This document shows, piece after piece, positions 7,288 to 13,871 of a stretch of 64,000 nucleotides of DNA. The stretch is from Lachnospiraceae bacterium. GTDB lineage: Bacteria > Bacillota > Clostridia > Lachnospirales > Lachnospiraceae. Each line of letters starts with the position of its first letter. Positions within the stretch are counted from its first letter, which is position 1. The notes under the pieces were generated by a model. That model was not told where the DNA came from. It searched no databases and saw only the letters and a list, made by a program, of their open reading frames with translations. The stretch is from contig CAJTEY010000002.1 of assembly GCA_910575775.1 (NCBI GenBank), positions 62,001 through 126,000 of the forward strand, given 5' to 3'. The position numbers and the translations under genes are program-made.

Positions 7288-8388
7288 TCATAAAAAAATA
7301 TAAATGCCATCCGCCAGAGTAATGTAAAGTTCCCCGTCTACATCACACTGCCAAAAATCTCTTATCTTATCCCACGGTTTTTCTCCGTCTTGCTCCCATA
7401 TCTCATTTATCTCTATCGCTTGATTTGTCGCGAAGCTTTTCCACTCTTTTAATTTTTCCTCTATAAAATCCTTTGAAAGTTTTGGCTTACTTAATAATAT
7501 TTTCCACTGATCCGGGTATGCGTTCCAATTTTCATCCACAAATGCGCTGTTTCCTTCTTTGAGAGCCTGTCCCTGCAGTGGCAGCGCGATCAAGTTGCCG
7601 ATACCGCCCTTCGAAAGATGGTCCTGCATCGGCAGCATTCTGTCATAAAACCGAAAGGATTTCAAATTGACAGATTCTGCCCCTTTTCTCAACAGTGTAT
7701 TTCCAAATTTTCTTGCCAGAGAATCCTCTGTTTTCTTCTGAAAAAATATCCAGAGATGAGCGCCGCGTCCCGACCGTGATCGTTCCACCAAAGGATCTAT
7801 GCCGTTGATGACACATATTTCACGCAGTGCATCTACTTCTTCTTTCCAGTTATCATCCATATTGGCAAAATCGCGTTTCTCCGCATTTTTGTCATGATTA
7901 TCAAAATCAAATACAAGGAATCTGCAGGTATCATCCTCCAACAACGGATAAATGCCTATTACATCTGCCGCGTCTTCCGAAGCGCCCTTTAAATGTGCCA
8001 TAATCTGCTGTTTCTCCAGCCTCTTATATGCCTGCCTTTTACAATCCTGACACCTGATCTTACTGCCGCTCATTCTTGGGCACCCTGCCTTATAAAAATT
8101 GTAACATTGCGTGTAATAATTGATCTCTCCCGTAGATTTTTTGAGGGTACGTTTGGCATATACATCCGTGCGTCCCCAAAACATGCCGAAAAACAGATTA
8201 GCGTCATGATCGGTAATCTCTCTGGGGATGATTCTCTTTCCCTGGTCTGGATCAAATAAATCCCTGTTTTTCATTTCATCAGACGCATAATAAGAAATCC
8301 CTGCCCGATCAAGCAGGGATTTTAGATACTGATTTTCCTTTTCCAAACATTTCATTTTGTCCTGCAAAGACAAAATTTCATCTGTCAT
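7288..8388 (-). CDS. TOTE-type archaeo-eukaryotic primase protein, lacking helicase part
   Basis: ATG at 8388 follows GAGGAG by 10 bases. A short coiled coil (residues 5-30, SLQDKMKCLEKENQYLKSLL) precedes a Cys-rich patch (CPRM..CQDCKR) and an AEP primase core with FDFDNHD and SRSGRGAHLWIFF, the acidic and basic catalytic motifs. This architecture is that of the TOTE conflict-system primase described by comparative genomics. Full-length relatives continue into a superfamily II helicase and nuclease; here the frame ends at LADGIYIFL, just where the linker to the helicase would begin, and no helicase sequence follows in 7083-7287. It is probably a truncated anti-phage system, or a stand-alone primase. 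Residue-level motifs are seen; family assignment is from memory. Confidence 0.8.
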   Translation of the reverse strand: MTDEILSLQDKMKCLEKENQYLKSLLDRAGISYYASDEMKNRDLFDPDQGKRIIPREITDHDANLFFGMFWGRTDVYAKRTLKKSTGEINYYTQCYNFYKAGCPRMSGSKIRCQDCKRQAYKRLEKQQIMAHLKGASEDAADVIGIYPLLEDDTCRFLVFDFDNHDKNAEKRDFANMDDNWKEEVDALREICVINGIDPLVERSRSGRGAHLWIFFQKKTEDSLARKFGNTLLRKGAESVNLKSFRFYDRMLPMQDHLSKGGIGNLIALPLQGQALKEGNSAFVDENWNAYPDQWKILLSKPKLSKDFIEEKLKEWKSFATNQAIEINEIWEQDGEKPWDKIRDFWQCDVDGELYITLADGIYIFL

Positions 8389-8446
8389 ATATACGCTTCT
8401 CCTCAATCAACAATTTTCTCTGTCACAAGAATGCCTTCATCCAGCC

Positions 8447-8620
8447 TCATATCTTTACAGCGCGCCTCTCCTGTAGATGCCCAAGGATTACCGCCGCTCC
8501 CTTTTTCGTTTCTTCCACTATTTCCGCTGGTGTCATATTAATGTGACGCAACGAGTTATATTCACGTATCTTTCTAATGTCATCTACATCAAAGCGCTCG
8601 CTTACAATCAGTTTATTCAT
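8447..8620 (-). CDS. Small hypothetical protein, 57 aa
   Basis: ATG at 8620 has GGAGG 7 bases upstream. The start MNKLIVSERFDVDDIRKIRE resembles a short family in Firmicutes (SERFTVEDIHKIREYN type) with no known function, often near toxin-antitoxin genes. After the stop, the adjacent frame encodes STGEARCKDMRLDEGILVTE to 8404, so the gene may have suffered a frameshift near its end. It lies between the YgiT gene and the TOTE primase on the same strand. Confidence 0.6.
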   Translation of the reverse strand: MNKLIVSERFDVDDIRKIREYNSLRHINMTPAEIVEETKKGAAVILGHLQERRAVKI

Positions 8621-8713
8621 AGTCATCCTCCTCACTCTCTAATAGGACAGACGGACTATTTGTTTAAAAAAATGAAAAGACCGTCAGCGTTACATTCGAC
8701 TTCACATTTCATG

Positions 8714-8941
8714 TTAAGCCGCCTTGTTATAATCTACAATGGCTATCTCTGTCAACATTGTTTTAAATTTTTCAAGAATCACCTCAATCTTCTGAAGCGT
8801 TACACCATTTAAATATTCCTCACCACACTGTGTGCATTTCGAGCAAGGCACATTTTTAATAATAAGAAAGCAGCCATCACACTCTGTCATATAAGTTGTT
8901 AAAGACTTTTCCATATAGCCTTTACAAGTAAAACAAGTCAT
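8714..8941 (-). CDS. YgiT-type zinc-finger protein (MqsA-like antitoxin N-terminus)
   Basis: ATG at 8941 with GGAGG 8 bases upstream; 75 residues. Two metal-binding knots are visible: CFTC (C3, C6) and CSKCTQC (C33, C36, C39), as in the zinc domain of MqsA. It lacks the C-terminal HTH of full MqsA, as is usual for the DUF4258-paired version. It starts two bases after the DUF4258 gene, so the two are translated together. The likely role is antitoxin. Confidence 0.8.
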   Translation of the reverse strand: MTCFTCKGYMEKSLTTYMTECDGCFLIIKNVPCSKCTQCGEEYLNGVTLQKIEVILEKFKTMLTEIAIVDYNKAA

Positions 8942-8943
8942 AC

Positions 8944-9261
8944 CTAATCCTCCCTCCTTGTCCTTAAGTCTTGTTTCCATTTATCCAGATTGGGATAATA
9001 TGCTGTTATAATCCAAAGCGTCTCCAGGTCAGTACCAATTACAACATGAATATATTTCTTCTTCATGGTAAACCCAAGTATAAGACAACTTGGATATGGG
9101 TAATCATCTGGATACTGTTCTATAATTTCCCCTTCATGTATACAGAATATTATATCATTGATCGAAATATTACGTTGCTCAAGCCGCTTTGCCGCATGTA
9201 AGGTTATTTCAATATTTTCGGGAATACATATTTTTCTCAGCTCTTCAATTTTTAGTTCCAC
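8944..9261 (-). CDS. DUF4258 protein, probable toxin
   Basis: A GTG at 9261 lies 9 bases from AAGGAG and gives the expected MELKIEELRKICIPENIE start; an earlier GTG at 9309 has no ribosome site. The 105-residue protein shows the DUF4258 pattern (TLHAAKRLEQRNI ... EIIEQYPDDYPYPSCLILG ... HVVIG ... WIITAYYP), a RelE/BrnT-like small fold. Paired with a YgiT zinc-finger gene it forms a putative type II toxin-antitoxin module. Mini-SpoIIID unit 3 lies immediately upstream. Confidence 0.8.
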   Translation of the reverse strand: MELKIEELRKICIPENIEITLHAAKRLEQRNISINDIIFCIHEGEIIEQYPDDYPYPSCLILGFTMKKKYIHVVIGTDLETLWIITAYYPNLDKWKQDLRTRRED

Positions 9262-9354
9262 AGCTACCTTCTCCTTAATTTGCAACTTTGCATATTTATA
9301 GCTTATCACGATATCTGCACAATTACCACAGAAATTACATCTTCTAATGGATAA

Positions 9355-9392
9355 ATAAAAAGCATTAAAGAGGCTTCCATCTCCCTAATGCT
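9355..9392 (-). terminator. Intrinsic terminator of mini-SpoIIID unit 3
   Basis: On the minus strand AGCATTAGGGAG pairs with CTCTTTAATGCT, followed by TTTTATTT. It keeps the pairing of units 1 and 2 with different bases. Confidence 0.75.
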
Positions 9393-9429
9393 CTGATAAT
9401 TCTCTATTTTATTCTCCACACAAACCGTT

Positions 9430-9561
9430 CTATTTTGTTACTACCATATGTACCGTACTCTTACTAATTCCAAACTCCTTCGCCGTCTGCCTTACTGTGG
9501 CATTGTTTTCAATAATATAATTGGCAATGTTCATCGCACGCTCTTCAATATAATCCTTCAA
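9430..9561 (-). CDS. Mini-SpoIIID HTH protein, copy 3 (43 aa)
   Basis: The TTG at 9561 follows GAGGGG. The encoded 43-residue peptide is identical to copy 1, ending STVHMVVTK, while codons 9, 14, 18, 21, 22, 23 and 31 differ only in the third base. It holds the SpoIIID N-terminal helix-turn-helix and lacks the C-terminal basic region. It has a sigma-E-like promoter at 9590-9619 and a terminator at 9355-9392, and lies 168 bases upstream of the DUF4258/YgiT pair on the same strand. Its 5' flank abuts an ilvB fragment. Confidence 0.7.
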   Translation of the reverse strand: MKDYIEERAMNIANYIIENNATVRQTAKEFGISKSTVHMVVTK

Positions 9562-9589
9562 GAGAAAACCCCTCAGAATACTTTTTTAC

Positions 9590-9619
9590 ATTGTATGAAT
9601 GGTTGTGAGGGGTTATGAC
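9590..9619 (-). promoter_or_regulatory. Sigma-E-like promoter of mini-SpoIIID unit 3
   Basis: GTCATAA, 15 bases, CATACAAT on the minus strand, with the same boxes as unit 1 although the spacer differs. Confidence 0.6.
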
Positions 9620-9735
9620 AATCTCATTATGGGAAATGGTGATGTCCACAATTGATTTTGACCTACATCCGTAGTGACAATGACATCTTTGAACAATTCG
9701 TTTATGGATTGAATGATCATCTGCGGTGTTAAACC
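9619..9735 (-). pseudogene. ilvB: Acetolactate synthase large subunit (ilvB) fragment
   Basis: The minus strand encodes LTPQMIIQSINELFKDVIVT then TDVGQNQLW, a conserved stretch at the start of the thiamine-diphosphate-binding domain of acetolactate synthase. The match ends abruptly next to the mini-SpoIIID promoter, and a stop interrupts the frame upstream; a further piece (DVDIPIIADPKKT) may be readable in another frame to 9790. This is a stray fragment of a biosynthetic gene, probably left by recombination. Confidence 0.75.
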
Positions 9736-9955
9736 GGCTTTCTCTTTTCAGGCAAAGCGCATATCGTCTTTTTCGGATCCGCAATAATAGGAATATCTAC
9801 ATCTTATATTGACAAAATCCGGCGTCATCCTGTCAATATATGCTATAACAAATATTTTTGTTGCAACATATCACTTATCCCAGACTAATGTCATCCTATC
9901 TCAGGCAATCATTTCTAAAGTTCGAAGTGTCCCTTTTATTTATCTAACCTTACAA

Positions 9956-9986
9956 AACTGTAAGTTACGGCACGCAAACTGTAAGT
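9956..9986 (+). promoter_or_regulatory. Two AACTGTAAGT direct repeats, 21-base period (LytTR-like operator)
   Basis: The perfect 10-base repeats at 9956-9965 and 9977-9986 are two helical turns apart, the arrangement bound by LytTR-domain regulators such as ComE and PlnC. They lie about 95 bases upstream of the small membrane protein gene and its downstream deacetylase. An inverted repeat TTGACA/TGTCAA is present at about 9810-9833. The rest of 9736-10078 holds no gene. Confidence 0.5.
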
Positions 9987-10078
9987 CAAATCCATGGATA
10001 CCGTTTTTCTTATCTGTTATCCTTATTTCAGAAAACAAAACACCTCACAATACAACAGGTAAAAGGAGATATCAAATT

Positions 10079-10246
10079 ATGAAAAAGGCATTCATCGCAG
10101 CAGCTTCCATCTCAGGAATTATCGCAGCACGTATGATACTGTCTGTCATACTCAGCGAACAGGTCGCGGATGTGTTTACTAAAACAGCAACCAGTTTCTT
10201 GTTCTTCTATTATGTCCTCACATCAACTAAAAAACGGACATCCTGA
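10079..10246 (+). CDS. Small membrane protein, 55 aa
   Basis: ATG at 10079 follows AAAAGGAG by about 10 bases. The peptide MKKAFIAAASISGIIAARMI has one or two hydrophobic segments (residues 4-26 and 40-48) and a basic tail. I recognise no family. It sits between a possible LytTR operator and the deacetylase gene, so a peptide-type or accessory membrane role is possible but unproven. Confidence 0.5.
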   Translation: MKKAFIAAASISGIIAARMILSVILSEQVADVFTKTATSFLFFYYVLTSTKKRTS

Positions 10247-10354
10247 TGTCTTTGCCTTTTGGCTCTACTTGATTTTTGCCTGCTTTTTTCGTAAAATATT
10301 AATTAAATTAACACATAATCAGAAAAAAGCACGATTTCGGAAAGGTAAACTTCA

Positions 10355-11317
10355 ATGAATATGGATTCCATCAAAGTACAAAGCAAAGCGCACGGTATTA
10401 TGTACCATCATTTTCACGATAATCAAAAGCATATTGTCGGACAGGGCTCAATTTCGGCTGAGACGTTCAACGATATGCTTGATTTCTATGGAAAAGATCA
10501 CAACATCATCGGTGCCGGGGAATTTTTACAAAAATCGGAAGCTGGTACACTCTCACCTGCCGATGTCTGTCTCACCTTCGATGACGGGCTGCTTTGTCAG
10601 TATGATGTCGCCTATCCTGTAATGAAAGATCGGGGATTAACCGCTTTTTGGTTTATATATACATCCCCGCTTGATGGTGTCATTGAAAAAATAGAACTTT
10701 ATCGGCATTTCCGGTTTTCAAAGTTTTCTGATATCGAAGATTTTTACTCGGCCTTCTTCAATATTGTCGCTGCAAATGATCCCGAAGCTATGGCTGCAAT
10801 ACACTCTTTTGACCCGGATCAATACTTAAAGGAATTTCCCTTCTATACGCCAAACGACAAACGTTTCAGATATATGCGGGACAGGGTGCTGGGTGTAAGC
10901 AAATATAATATGACTATGGATAAAATGCTTGAGACATACCAGTATGACATTGAAAAAAATTCACAAATCTTATGGCTAAATGCTGACCATATAAAAAATT
11001 TACGCCGGCAGGGACACATCATTGGTCTGCATTCATACTCGCACCCGACCGTTATGTCAGACAAAAGCTATCTGGAACAGAGCAGGGAGTATACGACTAA
11101 CAAAAGGCAGCTTGAAAGTGTACTCAATGAGAAAATCACAGCGGTATCCTATCCTTGCAACTCTTATAATTCTGATACCTTAAAATGTATGAGGGAACTG
11201 GGGATACGGATCGGATTTCGGGCAAATATGGTGGATGTGCAATTGGAAGATATACGCTATGAATATCCAAGACAAGATCATGCAAATATTATGAAAGCAA
11301 TGGAGGCAGCAAAATGA
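10355..11317 (+). CDS. NodB-type polysaccharide deacetylase (CE4)
   Basis: ATG at 10355 after AAAGG. The 320-residue protein has the NodB first motif TFDDG (residues 74-78, metal-binding D77) and the second motif H226SYSH230, the His ligands. There is no signal peptide, so it acts in the cytosol or on a lipid-linked or nucleotide-linked glycan. It overlaps the next gene, a formyltransferase, by 4 bases (ATGA). The pair would deacetylate and then formylate an amino sugar, as in some surface-glycan clusters, but no glycosyltransferases are present here. Confidence 0.8.
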   Translation: MNMDSIKVQSKAHGIMYHHFHDNQKHIVGQGSISAETFNDMLDFYGKDHNIIGAGEFLQKSEAGTLSPADVCLTFDDGLLCQYDVAYPVMKDRGLTAFWFIYTSPLDGVIEKIELYRHFRFSKFSDIEDFYSAFFNIVAANDPEAMAAIHSFDPDQYLKEFPFYTPNDKRFRYMRDRVLGVSKYNMTMDKMLETYQYDIEKNSQILWLNADHIKNLRRQGHIIGLHSYSHPTVMSDKSYLEQSREYTTNKRQLESVLNEKITAVSYPCNSYNSDTLKCMRELGIRIGFRANMVDVQLEDIRYEYPRQDHANIMKAMEAAK

Positions 11318-12108
11318 ATATAACCGTATTTACAAGTAATCAGCCACGCCATATCAGCCTTATCAATTCTCTGGCCAGGATTTCAGACCGGGTGTATGCC
11401 ATTCAGGAATGTAACACAGTGTTTCCGGGGGAGGTGAAGGATTTCTATGATAATTCTGATGTAATGAATACCTATTTTCACCATGTCAGAGCTGCGGAAA
11501 AAGAAGTGTTTGGCAGCGTCAGCTTTTTATCTGGAAATGTGGATCATCTCGCACTGAAAAGCAAAGATTTGAATAAAATATCTCAGGAAATATTAGCGCC
11601 TGCTTTGCAATCAGATGTGTTCGTTGTTTTCGGTTCAAGTTATATCAAGGGGTGGCTCGTTGATTATCTGATTGATCACAAAGCCATCAATATCCACATG
11701 GGCGTAAGTCCGTATTACAGAGGAAGCTCTTGCAACTTTTGGGCCGCATACGATGGCCACCCCGATCTTGTTGGCGCGACGATACACCTTTTGGGAAAGG
11801 GATTGGATTCTGGAAACATGCTTTATCATGCCCTGCCCAAAGCGGAGGCCGTTGATCCATTTGTTCTGGGAATGAAAGCCGTTAAAGTCGCGCATGAATC
11901 ATTGACAGAGCGAATTGCCAACAATGAAATCTTTACGTATAAACCAATAATACAGGACAAAAGTAAAGAATACAGATACACCCGAAACTCGGATTTTACA
12001 GACGATGCTGCTAAGAACTATCTTGACTCACTGCTTTCACCCGAACAGGTGAAGGTTAAATTGGAGCAGCGCGACATGTCACTTTTGGAGAAACCGTTTA
12101 TAGCGTAA
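11314..12108 (+). CDS. Formyltransferase-family protein (methionyl-tRNA formyltransferase-like fold)
   Basis: The ATG overlaps the deacetylase stop. The 264-residue protein carries the formyltransferase core INIHMGVSPYYRG (N126, H128) and D165 in GKGLDSGNML, the N-H-D catalytic set for transfer from 10-formyl-tetrahydrofolate. It is too short and diverged for tRNA formylation; sugar-amine N-formylation fits the neighbour better. No partner genes for sugar nucleotide synthesis are visible. Confidence 0.8.
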   Translation: MNITVFTSNQPRHISLINSLARISDRVYAIQECNTVFPGEVKDFYDNSDVMNTYFHHVRAAEKEVFGSVSFLSGNVDHLALKSKDLNKISQEILAPALQSDVFVVFGSSYIKGWLVDYLIDHKAINIHMGVSPYYRGSSCNFWAAYDGHPDLVGATIHLLGKGLDSGNMLYHALPKAEAVDPFVLGMKAVKVAHESLTERIANNEIFTYKPIIQDKSKEYRYTRNSDFTDDAAKNYLDSLLSPEQVKVKLEQRDMSLLEKPFIA

Positions 12109-12117
12109 TACTGCTTT

Positions 12118-12290
12118 TCAGCGGCGCAAGGAAACCGTTTCGTGATAGCCGTTATTGTTTTCCCATCTGCTGACCTCCTGTCTGCTTGTATTCAGTTTCT
12201 CCGCCGGCGGTTCCTGTTTATCATAGCATAGCGCGCTTGTATATCCAGTATTTTTCTGTTTCAATTCCGCAATTTCAGCCTGCGCTTATC
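12118..12290 (-). pseudogene. XRE-type regulator fragment
   Basis: The minus strand is open for about 57 codons ending NTSRQEVSRWENNNGYHETV and a stop. SRQEVSRWENNNGYHET is close to the SRQAVSKWENGxGYPE recognition helix of Firmicute XRE regulators. The preceding residues do not form a full helix-turn-helix and there is no start with a ribosome site. It marks the right border of the accessory island. Confidence 0.45.
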
Positions 12291-12295
12291 CCTAT

Positions 12296-13576
12296 TTATA
12301 CCACAATCTGATTCCTGCCGCTGTTTTTTCCCTGATACAGCTTCTCATCCGCGTCCCGGATAATGTGTTCGATTTTCTCGTCGTTTCCCTCCGTCAGTCC
12401 AAAGGTCATCGTAATGTTGATCTGGACATCACCATATACAACCGGCTTCGTGCGGATCGCTTCCAGCAGCTCCTGCATATAGACGGCCGCCCTGTCCAGA
12501 TGCACGCCACCGTACACCAGCAGCATCTCCTCCCCGCCCCATCTGGCGACAAACCCACGTCCCTGCATATGCTCCTTCATCCGCGCGGAAAGTTCTGTGA
12601 GCGCCACGTCACCACATTCATGCCCATATGTATCATTGACGCATTTAAAGTGATCCACGTCACCGATGGCAACACAGAAAGGCGTTTTGTCCTTCGCGTA
12701 CTTCTCACAGACATGTTTCAAGAGCTTTTCTCCGCTTCTTCGGTTGTACAGGCCAGTCAGAAGATCCTGCTCCACCAGCTTCTGCAAAGACTGCTGCATC
12801 TTAATCAGATAGCGGCTCATCTCCCCGAGCTCGTCCCTGCGCTCCAGAACTTCCCGGCTAAATTCCTCATGGAGATCTCCCCGCTCAATGGCAGCGAGAA
12901 ACAGTTCCATTTTCCGAATAGCGTCTACCAGTCTGCCGGAATAGCGGATGGTCACAAAACATGCAATCAGCATCGTGAGAAGCCCAAAAAGAATGATCGG
13001 ACTGAGCGAGCTTCTCACCAGTCCCTCCACTTCCGCCGACGGTTTTCCGAGAAAAAGCATGCCGATGCATGCCCCCTTCGCATCGTAAAGCGGTTCATAG
13101 TAGGAAAAATAACGTACACCCTCTACCAGTGTGCTTGAGTAAAACTGCGAATGTCCGCCATATAGCACGTCCTCAGCAACCGTTTCATTGGCTGTGGTTC
13201 CGATTACCCTCTCTCCGCTGCCGCTTCGGATCGTGGTAGAGATACGGGTATCCCCGGAAAAAATTGTGATATCAATGCCCGTCCTTTCTTTGATGGCATC
13301 GGGAATCCCGAAATCGCCGTTCAGCAAATGTTCACCCTTCCACAATAAAACCTCGCCATCTTTCTCCACCGCATGATAATCTCCTTCATATACCTTATCA
13401 TACAGCGTAGCAACTGTATGACTCAGATCCACCAGACCATTTTTCGTCTCTATCCTCATGGAAGCCGCAAACCGCATGGCGCTGAACGTAGTTATCACTA
13501 TCGTAAGCAGTATAATCGGCAGTACATTCATTTTAAACAGGACACGAAGAAAACCGCTCCCCTTTATTTGCTTCAT
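12296..13576 (-). CDS. Membrane diguanylate cyclase (Cache-HAMP-GGDEF)
   Basis: The start at 13576 is preferred because GGAG lies 6 bases upstream; the ATG at 13588 is too near its AGAGG. Order: transmembrane helix (about 18-35), extracytoplasmic single-Cache sensor (about 40-185), second helix (about 192-210), HAMP-like linker, GGDEF domain (about 265-425). The signature is GGEEM (347-351), an active variant that makes cyclic di-GMP. No RxxD inhibitory site precedes it (GRGFVARW), so product inhibition is not expected. It is monocistronic, upstream of a chemoreceptor. Confidence 0.9.
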   Translation of the reverse strand: MKQIKGSGFLRVLFKMNVLPIILLTIVITTFSAMRFAASMRIETKNGLVDLSHTVATLYDKVYEGDYHAVEKDGEVLLWKGEHLLNGDFGIPDAIKERTGIDITIFSGDTRISTTIRSGSGERVIGTTANETVAEDVLYGGHSQFYSSTLVEGVRYFSYYEPLYDAKGACIGMLFLGKPSAEVEGLVRSSLSPIILFGLLTMLIACFVTIRYSGRLVDAIRKMELFLAAIERGDLHEEFSREVLERRDELGEMSRYLIKMQQSLQKLVEQDLLTGLYNRRSGEKLLKHVCEKYAKDKTPFCVAIGDVDHFKCVNDTYGHECGDVALTELSARMKEHMQGRGFVARWGGEEMLLVYGGVHLDRAAVYMQELLEAIRTKPVVYGDVQINITMTFGLTEGNDEKIEHIIRDADEKLYQGKNSGRNQIVV

Positions 13577-13823
13577 CTTAATCTCCATTCCTCTTCAATC
13601 CAAAGCAGGTATGTCTCAAACACACCAAATCATCATAACACAAATTATTCTCTAAAACCACCCGCATTCACATCTTTGCCTAATTATGGTATAGAATGTA
13701 CGTTGTCTTATTCTGACAGGGGCAGGGGCGATTACAAACCGAGATTCCCGTTTTGTAAATGAGTTTCACCTTTTGCAAGCGGCACAATTCAAGGTCGCAA
13801 TTCGCGCACAATTACGCGCGCAC

Positions 13824-13859
13824 AAAAAAGCGGCGCCGTTACCCGGACACCGCTTTTTC
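13824..13859 (-). terminator. Intrinsic terminator of the chemoreceptor gene
   Basis: On the minus strand AAAAAGCGGTG and the complementary CGCCGCTTTTTT form a stem just after the stop, with a T-run. The rest of 13577-13823 shows no gene. Confidence 0.8.
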
Positions 13860-13871
13860 CCATCGTTCTGT

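Noticed and set aside
7234..7293. 19-codon frame MISYSRLGYEIKRDF with promoter-like TATAAT and AAGGAG
   Set aside because: Too short to support as a gene; it overlaps the end of the primase gene on the other strand. It may be the stub of a lost HTH gene.
12365..13138. Open frame of 257 codons on the plus strand
   Set aside because: Antisense to the GGDEF gene, with no family features.
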